Origin: Candidatus Omnitrophota bacterium
GTDB taxonomy: Bacteria > Omnitrophota > Gorgyraeia > Tantalellales > Tantalellaceae
Reading direction: 5' to 3'
Assembly: GCA_014728045.1 (NCBI GenBank)
Contig: WJMH01000007.1
Coordinates: forward strand, 62,001 to 126,000
Length of the DNA stretch: 64,000 nucleotides
Below the pieces are notes generated by a model. It was not told the DNA's origin. It searched no databases and was given only the letters and a program-made list of their open reading frames with translations. The position numbers and the translations under genes are program-made. Of the stretch, positions 49,092 to 58,240 are shown piece after piece. Numbering within the stretch: position 1 is the stretch's first letter; the number at the start of each line of letters is the position of its first letter.

Positions 49092-50357
49092 TTACTTCTT
49101 TTTCTGTTTCAGGCTTTTTTCCATGATCTTTATTGAACAATAATCCTCGCACATGCTGCAGACGTCCTTTTCCTTAGGTTTGTCCGCTTTACGTCTGATC
49201 TGGGGATCAACAGGATCAAGCGAAAGAGCGAACTGTTTTTTCCAGTCACGTTCTGAGCGCGCCTGGGATATTTGCCTGTCCCGTGCGTACGCGGAGGGTA
49301 TGCCCTTTACTATGTCAGCGGCATGCGCCGCTATTTTTGAAGCGATAACTCCCTGACGCACGTCCTCCTCCATGGGTAGTCTCACATGCTCGGCCGGGGT
49401 CACATAACACAGAAAATCAGCTCCGTGCCAGGCCGCGATCGCTCCGCCTATGGCGCCGACTATATGGTCATACCCGGGAGCTGAATCGGTCACCAGCGGT
49501 CCCAGCACGTAAAACGGTGCGCCATGGCAAACGGTCTTCTGGAGCTTGACGTTCGCTTCTATCTGATCCATCGGCACATGCCCCGGCCCTTCTATCATGA
49601 CCTGCACCCCCGCGCCAAAAGCCTCCTGCTGCTGCTCACCCAGCACAAAAAGCTCTCCTATCTGGAAACGGTCCGTAGCGTCGCAGATGGTCCCGGGCCT
49701 TAGGCTGTCGCCCAAACTTAAGGTTATATTGTGTTTTTTCGCTATCTTCAGAACTTCGTCAAATCTCGACAGAAACGGGTTCTCTCTCTGGTTCTTCAGC
49801 ATCCATGAAGCCAGAAGAGCCCCGCCGCGGCTTACAATATTCATGACGCGTGGCTTCTTTTCCATGAGGCGGGTAGCTTCTAGAGTAATGCCCGAATGTA
49901 TCGTGAAAAAATCCACCCCTTCTTCGGCCTGCCGGATGAGAACATCGATAAATTCCTGTTCATCCGCAGCAGCCATATCTCCCCGTGAAGAGGCGACCTC
50001 GTAAACGGGTACGGTACCCACCGGAACGGGACACTCATCAAGTATTTTCCTGCGCAATTTACCTAGCAGGGGCCCCGTGGAGAGGTCCATCACGGCGTCG
50101 GCTCCTGTCTCTACCGCGACCTTCATTTTTTTCATCTCTTTACCGATGTCAGAGTGACCGGGAGAGAGGCCGAGATTGGCATTTACCTTGGTTTTCATTC
50201 CCCTGCCGATAGCACAAGGTTTGCCAATCCTCCGCTTCTTGTTCGATGGGACCACTACCAGGCCCTTCTCAAGGCCTTCCACTATTTCGAAAAGGCTGGC
50301 GTCTTCACCACCGGCCGCTTTTTTTATGAGGGGTTCTTTCACTTTGATCATGATCAC
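49092..50357 (-). CDS. thiC: Phosphomethylpyrimidine synthase
   Basis: 421 residues with GTG start (GGAAGGA upstream; ATG two codons later possible). Radical SAM enzyme converting aminoimidazole ribotide to HMP phosphate in thiamin synthesis. Motifs: GRGMKTKVNANLGLSPGH, SDIGKEMKKM, IHSGITLEA, SRGGALLASWM, LGDSLRPGTICDATD, MIEGPGHVPMDQI, and the C-terminal cluster motif CSMCEDYC. The length is that of the short form lacking the N-terminal extension. No TPP riboswitch precedes it because it is inside a long operon and overlaps thiD2. Confidence 0.97.
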   Translation of the reverse strand: MIMIKVKEPLIKKAAGGEDASLFEIVEGLEKGLVVVPSNKKRRIGKPCAIGRGMKTKVNANLGLSPGHSDIGKEMKKMKVAVETGADAVMDLSTGPLLGKLRRKILDECPVPVGTVPVYEVASSRGDMAAADEQEFIDVLIRQAEEGVDFFTIHSGITLEATRLMEKKPRVMNIVSRGGALLASWMLKNQRENPFLSRFDEVLKIAKKHNITLSLGDSLRPGTICDATDRFQIGELFVLGEQQQEAFGAGVQVMIEGPGHVPMDQIEANVKLQKTVCHGAPFYVLGPLVTDSAPGYDHIVGAIGGAIAAWHGADFLCYVTPAEHVRLPMEEDVRQGVIASKIAAHAADIVKGIPSAYARDRQISQARSERDWKKQFALSLDPVDPQIRRKADKPKEKDVCSMCEDYCSIKIMEKSLKQKKK

Positions 50358-50779
50358 AAATCGATTCCTTCCAGGTCCTTTACCGCTGATTTTTCTATTC
50401 CGTAAAGCTTGAACCGCAGCTTCTTGTATTTCTGGGAAAGTTCACCGTCAAAAAGCTTAAGAACTTCCTCAAGAACCCGCAGGGATTCCTTCCCCCTCTG
50501 GGTGTTTGCCAGAAAAAGGTCAACAAGGCTTTCCCTGTTCTTCTCCGAAGCATTGGATTTAATGCCTACGTCATTGAGATTTCGGGCATCCACCAGTTCT
50601 TCAAGGTGCTCTTTACGCAAGTCCCTTATTGAATCGAATACCTCATGCCTCAGGTCCTTGAGCCGGGCGGTGAGTTTCTGGTTATCGGAGGCGAACCGTA
50701 TAATATCTTCACAGACGCGTATGCCCTCCATCACCCTGTTCAAATTAGCATCGATAATCCTGTATACTCCCTTATCCAT
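50354..50779 (-). CDS. ThiD2-domain protein (stand-alone)
   Basis: 141 residues, entirely helical. YRIIDANLNRVMEGIRVCED, LKDLRHEVFDSIRDLRK and NTQRGKESLRVLEEVLKL match the domain (PF17792, ThiD2) normally found fused to the N-terminus of ThiE. It is proposed to act as an HMP-phosphate kinase alternative to ThiD. Here it stands alone, with no ThiE part, directly before thiC. Overlaps of eight bases with rfaE2 and four with thiC show coupling. Confidence 0.8.
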   Translation of the reverse strand: MDKGVYRIIDANLNRVMEGIRVCEDIIRFASDNQKLTARLKDLRHEVFDSIRDLRKEHLEELVDARNLNDVGIKSNASEKNRESLVDLFLANTQRGKESLRVLEEVLKLFDGELSQKYKKLRFKLYGIEKSAVKDLEGIDL

Positions 50780-51260
50780 CCTGCAGTTCTTTCATCCTTT
50801 CGATGATATTCGTTGTGGAAAACCCTTCAAGGTATGGTATGACCTTTACCGAGCCCCCGTTCTTTTTTACGTAACCGGCTCCCACTATGTCCTCCTCTTT
50901 CCAGTCACCACCCTTTATGAGGACATGGGGATTTACCAACTTTATAAGCTCTTCCGGAGTATCCTCCTCGAACATGACAACATAGTCCACGCACTCAAGT
51001 GCCGCAAGGACCTCCATCCGTACCCACTCAGTGTTAACGGGCCTGGAGGATCCTTTTATGCGCTTGACGGACGCATCGCTGTTTACGCCCACAACCAGAT
51101 TGTCGCAGAGCGACTTGGCCTCGGAGAGATATCTTACATGACCCAGATGGATTATATCAAAGCAGCCATTGGTGAATCCGATTTTCCTGCAGGAAGACCT
51201 TTGGTGTTCTATTACGGATATAAGTTCATCCCATGTCTTGATCTTAGAATTATCCACCAT
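50772..51260 (-). CDS. rfaE2: Heptose-1-phosphate adenylyltransferase (RfaE2/HldE C-terminal type)
   Basis: About 162 residues from ATG 51260; a TTG at 51299 overlapping gmhA is an alternative. Forms ADP-heptose precursor for LPS core or S-layer glycans. Cytidylyltransferase motifs: GFTNGCFDIIHLGHVRYL, GVNSDASVKRIKG, RPVNTEWVRMEVLAALECVD and FSTTNIIERM. The kinase half of HldE is absent. It pairs with gmhA immediately upstream. Confidence 0.92.
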   Translation of the reverse strand: MVDNSKIKTWDELISVIEHQRSSCRKIGFTNGCFDIIHLGHVRYLSEAKSLCDNLVVGVNSDASVKRIKGSSRPVNTEWVRMEVLAALECVDYVVMFEEDTPEELIKLVNPHVLIKGGDWKEEDIVGAGYVKKNGGSVKVIPYLEGFSTTNIIERMKELQDG

Positions 51261-51276
51261 ATCGTAAATATTAGGG

Positions 51277-51849
51277 TCAGGCGAAAGCGTCTTCGACAAG
51301 TTTACAGATGATATGAATGACAGTCACGTGGATCTCCTGGATCCGGGCAGTATTGTCGGAGGAAGCTATTATCGCAATATCCCCTAACGGTGCGAGCTTG
51401 CCTCCGTCCTTTCCCGCAAGCACGATGACCGGCAATTCCTTGGATTTAGAGGTTTTAACCCCTTCCAGCACGTTAAGAGAGTTGCCGCTGGTCGAAATGG
51501 CAACTACAACATCTTCATCTGAAGCAAGAGCCTCGACCTGTCGGCTGAACGCCCTGTTAAAATCGTAATCGTTGGAAACTGCTGTCAATATTGAGGTATC
51601 AGTGGTGAGAGCCACAGCCGGAATGGCTTTTCTTTCTTTCTCGAACCTCACCACAAGCTCAGCGGCAAGATGCTGGCTGTCAGCAGCACTGCCCCCATTA
51701 CCGAAAACAAGGACTTTTCCGCCTTTTTTGATGCTTTCTGTGATGATATTGGCCGCCGAGACCACCGCCTGGAGGTTCTTCTCCCCGGAGATGAATCTCT
51801 GTTTGCTCTGAATACTGTCATTGAATATCTCTCTTGCAGTCTCTATCAT
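51277..51849 (-). CDS. gmhA: Sedoheptulose-7-phosphate isomerase
   Basis: 190 residues, SIS fold. First step of ADP-heptose synthesis. Motifs: VFGNGGSAADSQHLAAELVV, RFEKERKAIPAVALTTDTS, NDYDFNRAFSRQVEAL and AISTSGNSLNVLEG; the C-terminal HVTVIHIICKLVE provides the conserved His. GGAGG precedes the ATG. GmhA, RfaE2 and possibly the PfkB kinase supply heptose; a GmhB phosphatase is not seen here. Confidence 0.95.
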   Translation of the reverse strand: MIETAREIFNDSIQSKQRFISGEKNLQAVVSAANIITESIKKGGKVLVFGNGGSAADSQHLAAELVVRFEKERKAIPAVALTTDTSILTAVSNDYDFNRAFSRQVEALASDEDVVVAISTSGNSLNVLEGVKTSKSKELPVIVLAGKDGGKLAPLGDIAIIASSDNTARIQEIHVTVIHIICKLVEDAFA

Positions 51850-51861
51850 GGTCCTCCGCGT

Positions 51862-52458
51862 CTATTCTCTGAAGGGTATGTGGGCTTCTTCCTGCGCATC
51901 GGAAGGCGCTACATCTTCCGGATAACCGGATTTTGTCATCACTTTCTTGATATGCATCTTAACATTTACCTTCTCTTCTATGCCGAGCATACCCTGCACC
52001 TTGTCACGCACCTCCATCTGTATCGCCTCGGTCACCTGGGGTATGTTCGACCCCGCCGAAAGAGTTACATCGGTTATTATCTCAATACCTTTCTTGCTTA
52101 TATCTACCTTTGAGCGCACATCCTTTATCCCGGGAATGCTTTTGGCCACCTTATGAATGTATTCTTCAATGGCGTTCAGAGAAACCGTGACCTCGCCGTC
52201 AGGGTTCTGGAACGAAAGCACGCGGCTTCTTTTCATTGATTTCGACTGGCGATATGGCGCCACAAGACCTATAAGCAAAAAAAGCGCGCCCACCGCAGCT
52301 ACCGAAGCCCGGACAGTAATGTCATCGTTGACCGCGGCCACCATATCGGACCATTGCTCTGGGGTCACTATGTTCAGGGAGACCGTTATCAATACCGCCC
52401 CGACGCAAAACATCATCACCATGAATACCAGCATTCCGATCCTTCTGAAAAAATTCAT
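51862..52458 (-). CDS. amaP: AmaP-like membrane protein with Asp23 domain
   Basis: 198 residues from ATG 52458 (GGAGGG upstream). Two N-terminal membrane segments (GMLVFMVMMFCVGAVLITVS; VRASVAAVGALFLLIGLVAP) and a cytoplasmic Asp23/Gls24-like domain (GEVTVSLNAIEEYIHKVAKS; ISKKGIEIITDVTLSAGSNI). In Gram-positives AmaP anchors Asp23 to the membrane; in Gram-negative candidate phyla its role is unknown. It lies between accC and gmhA. Confidence 0.82.
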   Translation of the reverse strand: MNFFRRIGMLVFMVMMFCVGAVLITVSLNIVTPEQWSDMVAAVNDDITVRASVAAVGALFLLIGLVAPYRQSKSMKRSRVLSFQNPDGEVTVSLNAIEEYIHKVAKSIPGIKDVRSKVDISKKGIEIITDVTLSAGSNIPQVTEAIQMEVRDKVQGMLGIEEKVNVKMHIKKVMTKSGYPEDVAPSDAQEEAHIPFRE

Positions 52459-52508
52459 GGACCCTCCTTCTCCGCGCCTGGCACGGATCACTATTGCGGT
52501 TTATACAG

Positions 52509-53858
52509 CTACTTCTCTTCCTTTGGAAAATATTTTTCCACGAAATGCGTGGAAACATCGCCGTTCTGGAAATCAGAATCAGTCATTACCTTTTTGTGGA
52601 AACCAACAGTTGTCTTTATCGGCTCTATCAGGAACTCATCCAGAGCACGATGCATCGTCGTTATGGCCTGATCCCGGTCTCTGCCGTAAGTTATGAGCTT
52701 GGCTATCATCGAATCATAAAATGGGGGTATCTCATAGCCGGCATAAACATGCGTATCCACGCGAACACCAAGTCCCCCGGGAATATGCAGAGCGGCAAGT
52801 TTTCCGGGTGAAGGACGAAAATCGTGATCGGGGTCTTCCGCGTTGATGCGGCATTCTATCGCATGTCCGGTAATCCTGACGTCTTCCTGTTTTAACGAAA
52901 GCTTCTGACCGGCAGCTACCTTTATCTGTTCCTTGATAAGATCCACACCGGTGACCATTTCAGTGACAGGGTGTTCAACCTGTATCCTGGTATTCATCTC
53001 CATGAAATAGAAGTCATCCCCGTCCACAAGGAATTCTATAGTACCCGCACCACGGTAATTAACCGCCTTTGCTCCATTGACCGCCGCCTCGCCCATTTTT
53101 TTACGCATGTCCTCGTTCAGCACTGGTGAAGGCGCTTCCTCTATCAGTTTCTGGTGCCTTCGCTGGATAGTACAGTCCCTTTCACCGAGATGGATCACAT
53201 TGCCTTTTTCATCGGCGAGTATTTGGAATTCTATATGGCGCGGGGCCTCTATGTACTTCTCCATGTATACCGCGGGATTGCCGAACGCCGCCTCTGCTTC
53301 GCTCTGAGCGGTGAGAAACGCGCTGACGAGCCTTACATCGTTATGGCAGACCCTCATTCCCTTGCCGCCACCTCCCGCGGATGCCTTTATGATAACGGGG
53401 TAACCTATGCGTTTGGCTTCTTTAAGAGCGTCCTCCTTTGTCTTCAGAACACCCTCGGAACCGGGTATCACCGGTATACCGGCCTTTTTCATTGTTTCCT
53501 TGGCGGTCATCTTATCCCCCATAAGACGCATATTCTCAGGGGTGGGCCCGATGAACTTGATCTGGCAGGATTCGCATATTTCGGCAAAATGCGCGTCCTC
53601 GGCGAGAAACCCGTATCCCGGGTGCACGGCCTCTACGTCAGTTACCTCGGCGGCACTGATGATCGAGGGTATGTTCAAATAGCTAGATGACGGCATCGCC
53701 TTGCCGATGCACACCGCTTCGTCAGCCAGGCGAGCATGTAGCGAAGATGCATCCGCGGTCGAGTAGACGGCAACGGTCTTTATCCCCATCTCCTTACAGG
53801 CACGTATTATCCTCAGAGCTATTTCCCCTCTATTGGCTATCAGAATTCTTGTAAACAT
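52509..53858 (-). CDS. accC: Acetyl-CoA carboxylase, biotin carboxylase subunit
   Basis: 449 residues, the normal length. Carboxylates biotin on AccB in the first step of fatty acid synthesis. ATP-grasp motifs: [94 protein letters not shown] and [17 protein letters not shown]. It lies 23 bases after accB. No accA or accD is in the window. Confidence 0.97.
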   Translation of the reverse strand: MFTRILIANRGEIALRIIRACKEMGIKTVAVYSTADASSLHARLADEAVCIGKAMPSSSYLNIPSIISAAEVTDVEAVHPGYGFLAEDAHFAEICESCQIKFIGPTPENMRLMGDKMTAKETMKKAGIPVIPGSEGVLKTKEDALKEAKRIGYPVIIKASAGGGGKGMRVCHNDVRLVSAFLTAQSEAEAAFGNPAVYMEKYIEAPRHIEFQILADEKGNVIHLGERDCTIQRRHQKLIEEAPSPVLNEDMRKKMGEAAVNGAKAVNYRGAGTIEFLVDGDDFYFMEMNTRIQVEHPVTEMVTGVDLIKEQIKVAAGQKLSLKQEDVRITGHAIECRINAEDPDHDFRPSPGKLAALHIPGGLGVRVDTHVYAGYEIPPFYDSMIAKLITYGRDRDQAITTMHRALDEFLIEPIKTTVGFHKKVMTDSDFQNGDVSTHFVEKYFPKEEK

Positions 53859-53881
53859 ATCCCGCTTTCGTTTTTTTGCAA

Positions 53882-54337
53882 TTATTCAATAATAAAAAGA
53901 GGTTGCCCGAACTCAACCGGTTCGGCGTTCTCCACGCAGATCTCGATCACTTTGCCCCCGAATTCGGCTTTGACCTCGTTCATCAGCTTCATGGCTTCCA
54001 CTATGCAAAGCACATCCCCTTTCTGGATAGTGTCACCTACTTTCACATAGGCATCAGCATCAGGGGAAGGAGACTTGTAAAACGTGCCTACCATCGGAGA
54101 TGTGACCTCCTTACCGGTCTTCTGGGGCGGGGCGGTTTTTTCAGCGACACCCCCTTCGGCCGCGGGTACAGCGGCAGAAGGCGCCTGCGGCGCCGCGACA
54201 GGCGAAACCGTTTTTTCGATAACGCCTTCTCCTTTTTTGGTGAGTTTTACTTTTGTCCCCTCCTGTTCGATCTCGATCTGGGTGAGATCATTATCATTCA
54301 TCAGCTCCACAAGTTCCTTGATCTTCTTGATATTCAT
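53882..54337 (-). CDS. accB: Biotin carboxyl carrier protein of acetyl-CoA carboxylase
   Basis: 151 residues. An N-terminal helical domain ([20 protein letters not shown]), an Ala/Pro-rich linker ([18 protein letters not shown]) and the biotinyl domain with the modified Lys in [37 protein letters not shown] gives the usual thumb region. It lies between efp and accC, an arrangement common in many bacteria. Confidence 0.97.
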   Translation of the reverse strand: MNIKKIKELVELMNDNDLTQIEIEQEGTKVKLTKKGEGVIEKTVSPVAAPQAPSAAVPAAEGGVAEKTAPPQKTGKEVTSPMVGTFYKSPSPDADAYVKVGDTIQKGDVLCIVEAMKLMNEVKAEFGGKVIEICVENAEPVEFGQPLFIIE

Positions 54338-54363
54338 ATCCTCTCCCGTTTTGCGCGATAAAA

Positions 54364-54921
54364 CTAAGCTCTTTCTATGTACTCCCCAGTACGCGTGTCC
54401 ACCTTGATGTTTTGTCCTTTCTCGACGAACAAAGGTACTTTTACCACTTTTCCCGTCTCAAGTGTTGCTGGCTTTGTCGCACCGCTTACCGTATCCCCCT
54501 TAAATCCCGGATCTGTCTCAGTGACCTTAAGGATCACCGTCAGAGGAGGATCGATGCTCATTATCCTGCCTTCATGTATCTTGGCCGTTATGGTCATGTT
54601 CTCCTTCAAATAATCGGCCTTTTCTCCGAGAAGTTCCTCAGAGACGTGAACCTGCTCGAAGGTCTCCTCATCCATAAAACAGTACCCTATATCATCTTTG
54701 TATAAGTACTGCATATTCTTCTGCTCAATAAAAGCCTCTTCGAAAGAATCATCCGGCCTGAGAGTCTCCTGGAAAATCGCCCCCGTATCGATGTTCTTGA
54801 ATTTAGCACGGACGAAAGCCGGGCCTTTCCCGGGTTTGATATGCTGGTACTCGACCACCTCGTGAAGCGCACCCTTGAAGGTTATGATCTTTCCCGGCCT
54901 GAGATTGACTGCTTTTATCAT
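54364..54921 (-). CDS. efp: Elongation factor P
   Basis: 185 residues from ATG 54921, which overlaps the stop of the M24 peptidase gene (ATGA) and has GAGGTG eight bases upstream. Rescues ribosomes stalled at polyproline. Three beta-barrel domains; the tip of domain I reads HIKPGKGPAF, with the Lys that is beta-lysylated in EpmA-containing bacteria. C-terminal signature TGEYIERA is complete. The modifying enzyme is not visible here. Confidence 0.97.
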   Translation of the reverse strand: MIKAVNLRPGKIITFKGALHEVVEYQHIKPGKGPAFVRAKFKNIDTGAIFQETLRPDDSFEEAFIEQKNMQYLYKDDIGYCFMDEETFEQVHVSEELLGEKADYLKENMTITAKIHEGRIMSIDPPLTVILKVTETDPGFKGDTVSGATKPATLETGKVVKVPLFVEKGQNIKVDTRTGEYIERA

Positions 54922-55982
54922 TTTGTTAACACCTCGCATCCTTTGGAAGTGACCAGGACCATGTCCTCATGCCTTACGCCGCCCAGGCCAGGCATGTACA
55001 GTCCCGGCTCAACAGTGATTACCATCCCTTTCCTGAACCGTTCCGTGTTATCAGCACGCAATAAAGGTCTTTCATGCACGTTCAAACCTATCCCATGTCC
55101 CAGACCGTGAAGGACGAATTCACCCGCGTTATTATTAATAAAAAAATCATTAACTGCCCTGACCACCGAACAAATAGCAACTCCTGGTTTTATCGCCTTT
55201 ATGGCCTTATCCTGGGCCTGAAGGACCAGTTTCCCGAAATCCGCAATTTTTCGGTTTATTCTACCTTTGGAGTATGTTCTTGTCAAGTCAGAACAATAGC
55301 CATCCAAGAGGATACCTAAATCCACCAGGAGGTGCTGCCCGCTTTTGAAACGTTTACCGCCCGCTATCGCATGAGGATAAGCGGTATTCGTACCGGTAGC
55401 AACTATTGTGGGGAATGAATTTTCAAAACCCAACGCTCTAACAAGGACATCCACCATATCCCTGATATCTTTTTCGCTCATGCCGGGCTCTATGTTCTTT
55501 TTGACCTCTTTCCATATCTTTACGGTCTTACCGGCGGCCTTTCTGATTGTCTTTATCTCATCTCCGATCTTTATCTGGCGTAACGACTCCATAAGTAACG
55601 GTAAATGCACCAGCCGGCACCTGATGCCCGAAAGAAGGCGCCTGTATTCAAAGGCGGAGATGGATCTTTCGTTAAGACCTATTTTCCTGATCTTGTTCGC
55701 CTTGATATAATGCTTCAGACTATCCATCACCCGTCCCTGAATAATTTCACCGACGCCACTTTTGCTGAGCTTCGTGGAACATAGGTTGTAGTTCATGGTA
55801 TCTATGAAATATACAGGCTTTTTCCCGGCCGGAACGAGCAATTTAGCCCCGGCAGAATAAAATCCGGTCAGATATTGTATATCCTTTTCATCGACAAGTA
55901 GGAACGCATCAAGCCCGGTGTTCCCGACCTTCCTTTTCAGTCTACGGATGAATCCATTCCTTTGATCACGTATCCTACGCAT
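54918..55982 (-). CDS. M24 family Xaa-Pro aminopeptidase
   Basis: 354 residues. N-terminal creatinase-like domain ([20 protein letters not shown]) and C-terminal pita-bread domain. The five metal ligands are present: two Asp in [19 protein letters not shown], His in [13 protein letters not shown], Glu in [12 protein letters not shown] and Glu in RHEDMVLV. It probably trims Xaa-Pro peptides. It overlaps aroQ by eight bases and efp by four; an M24 peptidase next to efp is a common arrangement. Confidence 0.92.
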   Translation of the reverse strand: MRRIRDQRNGFIRRLKRKVGNTGLDAFLLVDEKDIQYLTGFYSAGAKLLVPAGKKPVYFIDTMNYNLCSTKLSKSGVGEIIQGRVMDSLKHYIKANKIRKIGLNERSISAFEYRRLLSGIRCRLVHLPLLMESLRQIKIGDEIKTIRKAAGKTVKIWKEVKKNIEPGMSEKDIRDMVDVLVRALGFENSFPTIVATGTNTAYPHAIAGGKRFKSGQHLLVDLGILLDGYCSDLTRTYSKGRINRKIADFGKLVLQAQDKAIKAIKPGVAICSVVRAVNDFFINNNAGEFVLHGLGHGIGLNVHERPLLRADNTERFRKGMVITVEPGLYMPGLGGVRHEDMVLVTSKGCEVLTK

Positions 55983-56406
55983 TGATTATCCCTATCAGGG
56001 CCTTCAGTCCCAGAAAATAACTATCTTTACCGAATCCGGTTATCTGCCCGTTCACTACCGGCGCAATAAGAGATTTATGGCGGAACTCCTCCCTTGCATA
56101 AATGTTAGAAAGGTGGACTTCAACGGCCGGTATGTTCTTAGCGCTGATAGCGTCACATATGGCCACACTTGTATGCGTGTACGCGGCCGGGTTGATCATA
56201 ATACCTTTCGCGTCGGTCGAACCGATCTTATCCACCAGATCTCCCTCGTGATTGGATTGGAAGAACTCGATCTCAAAACCGTCTTCAGCGGCCATTTTGG
56301 TGATATCTTCGTTTATCTTCTCCAAAGTTTCGTTACCGTAAATGTCTGTCTCGCGTTTGCCCAATAGATCAAGATTGGGACCATGCACCACCAATATCTT
56401 TTTCAT
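55975..56406 (-). CDS. aroQ: 3-dehydroquinate dehydratase, type II
   Basis: 143 residues. Third step of the shikimate pathway. Motifs: [19 protein letters not shown] (catalytic Tyr and Arg), [31 protein letters not shown] and [20 protein letters not shown] (catalytic His). It follows the membrane protein gene by nine bases and overlaps the M24 peptidase gene. Confidence 0.97.
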   Translation of the reverse strand: MKKILVVHGPNLDLLGKRETDIYGNETLEKINEDITKMAAEDGFEIEFFQSNHEGDLVDKIGSTDAKGIMINPAAYTHTSVAICDAISAKNIPAVEVHLSNIYAREEFRHKSLIAPVVNGQITGFGKDSYFLGLKALIGIINA

Positions 56407-56415
56407 ATCCTCCCC

Positions 56416-57426
56416 CTATATGTTCGCTTCCCTCTCTTCGACCTCTTTTTCGATATTAATGATATCCTTGACTTTCCCGGTCCTCAGGCCGGAAAGACCC
56501 CACCATAAATAAATGGCGCCGCCGATAAGACTGATGAAGAAAAGCCCGAACAACAGCATCAGGCTTACCGCGAACGCGGTTTCCTTGCCTGTCAACCCGG
56601 CGAAAAGAGCCACGAAAGCCCCTTCTCTCACTCCCAGCCCGCCAAGGGACGGGATCATGCTGACAAAGGTAACCACAGGCATGATAAGGAAAATATTGCC
56701 CAGGTTCACTTCATGCCCCAGTGACCTGAAAAAGAGGTACACTGCGGTAAAATACAACGACTGCCCCAGTATGGAAACAGCGAAAGACTTCAGAACCACA
56801 TCCAGTCTGTTCCTGTAATCATGCACTATGTTATACAAAGCTCCGAGTTTCTCTCCCAGATCCATGACTTTGAGCCTCTTGAGCGACCGTCCTATGAATC
56901 TGGCCACTCTCCTGTTGGTCGCAACCACGAACCCCACGATTCCCAGAAATATAAGGATAAAGACCAGCGTCCGCACAGCGTCTAGATGGAACCTGCCCCT
57001 GTCTACCGCAAGAGCTGCAGCCGCCACTAGCAAAAACGTATACAGCCCTATGAACCTGTCCATGAACACGCTCGCATATGCCTTGATCCGTTCATCGCTG
57101 CCATGCGCGGCATAATAAGCCTTGACGATATCCCCGCCTACTGCCGTCGGCATGAAATTGTTGAAAAAATAACCCACTGTGGTCAGCTGAAAGGCCTCTC
57201 TCATATTGATCTTGAGATCCTCCCCGAGGAAGATTATCTTGAAGCGATACGCCAGCATAGCTACATTGACAAGGATAAGAGCCAGCCCCGCCAGGATAAA
57301 GCCCATGTCCCCGGCGATCACGGTCTGCCACATATCCAGGATGTCATCCCGCATGATCCAGAAAAGAAGGGCCAGTAGCCCGAAACTTATCAGAATGCGT
57401 ATCAAATTACTTATCTTTGATTTCAT
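56416..57426 (-). CDS. Lysylphosphatidylglycerol synthase-type membrane protein (flippase-like)
   Basis: 336 residues, about eight membrane segments. Family motifs: FFNNFMPTAVGGDIVKAYYA, ASVFMDRFIGLYTFLLVAAA and MIPSLGGLGVREGAFVALFA. It corresponds to the membrane domain of MprF without the catalytic aminoacyl-transferase, so it is more likely a lipid or glycolipid transporter than a synthase. The charged tail (KEVEEREANI) is cytoplasmic. Confidence 0.85.
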   Translation of the reverse strand: MKSKISNLIRILISFGLLALLFWIMRDDILDMWQTVIAGDMGFILAGLALILVNVAMLAYRFKIIFLGEDLKINMREAFQLTTVGYFFNNFMPTAVGGDIVKAYYAAHGSDERIKAYASVFMDRFIGLYTFLLVAAAALAVDRGRFHLDAVRTLVFILIFLGIVGFVVATNRRVARFIGRSLKRLKVMDLGEKLGALYNIVHDYRNRLDVVLKSFAVSILGQSLYFTAVYLFFRSLGHEVNLGNIFLIMPVVTFVSMIPSLGGLGVREGAFVALFAGLTGKETAFAVSLMLLFGLFFISLIGGAIYLWWGLSGLRTGKVKDIINIEKEVEEREANI

Positions 57427-57433
57427 ATGCTTG

Positions 57434-58231
57434 TTACCAGTGAAAGAAGAGTTTTCTTTTCAGTTTAGGCATAACTCTTTCTGCGGCTTCCTCTCCCTGT
57501 TTGATTATCTCAGCGGTCTTTTCAAAATCGAACTGTTCAATATCTTTAAGCTCGGGCTTGATGACGATATTGGCGGCACTCGACTGATAATTATTCAGTT
57601 CCTCTCCCATTATCTGGACCATCTGAACCGTTACCTGCATCAGGCTGTTTATTTTCTGGTTCTTAACGGCGAATCCGGGATTCACCGCTATAAGGAAATT
57701 CGCCCCCATATTACGAGCGGCCTTGGTGGGGATACTGTTCCGGACACCTCCGTCAGCTAATAGGCGGCCCTCGATCTTTACAGAAGAGAAGATCGCCGGC
57801 CAGGAACAACTTGCGCGTATAAGCTTTATCAGGTTCCCCGAGGTATGGGTAAGTTCCTCTCCGGTCTCTATATCCGTCGTGGTCAGGGCAAAAGGATATT
57901 TCATGTCCTCAAAACCCCTATTGCCTATAACGCTTCTGATTATCTCTTCCAGGCGATCCCCCTTTATCAATCCGGTGGGATGCATGCCTATATCGACAAG
58001 TTTGACAAGAGAGAATTTAAGTGATTTCTCCTCCATCTCCTTCGGGGTTACCCCCAGAGCATAGGCCGCGCCTATCAGACTGCCTATACTCGTTCCCACT
58101 ATTATATCGAACGGCATTTTATCCCGTCCGAAATATTTTTCCATGACCTTGAGCACGCCTATATTGCAGAGCCCCCTTGCACTGCCCCCGCCGAGCACCA
58201 TCGCCACTTTTGGATTTCTGAATATACCCAT
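57434..58231 (-). CDS. Patatin-like phospholipase (RssA type)
   Basis: 265 residues. Oxyanion loop VLGGGSARGLCNIGVL, nucleophile GTSIGSLIGAAYAL and catalytic Asp in LADGGVRNSIPTKAARNMGA form the Ser-Asp dyad. NPGFAVKNQKINSLMQ follows. Probably a cytoplasmic or membrane-associated lipase acting on phospholipids; the substrate is unknown. It starts nine bases after the MEMO gene and precedes the flippase-like membrane protein. Confidence 0.9.
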   Translation of the reverse strand: MGIFRNPKVAMVLGGGSARGLCNIGVLKVMEKYFGRDKMPFDIIVGTSIGSLIGAAYALGVTPKEMEEKSLKFSLVKLVDIGMHPTGLIKGDRLEEIIRSVIGNRGFEDMKYPFALTTTDIETGEELTHTSGNLIKLIRASCSWPAIFSSVKIEGRLLADGGVRNSIPTKAARNMGANFLIAVNPGFAVKNQKINSLMQVTVQMVQIMGEELNNYQSSAANIVIKPELKDIEQFDFEKTAEIIKQGEEAAERVMPKLKRKLFFHW

Positions 58232-58240
58232 TTATCACCC

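Noticed and set aside
50340-50800. TPP riboswitch before thiC
   Set aside because: thiC overlaps thiD2 and thiD2 overlaps rfaE2; there is no leader space and no THI-box sequence.
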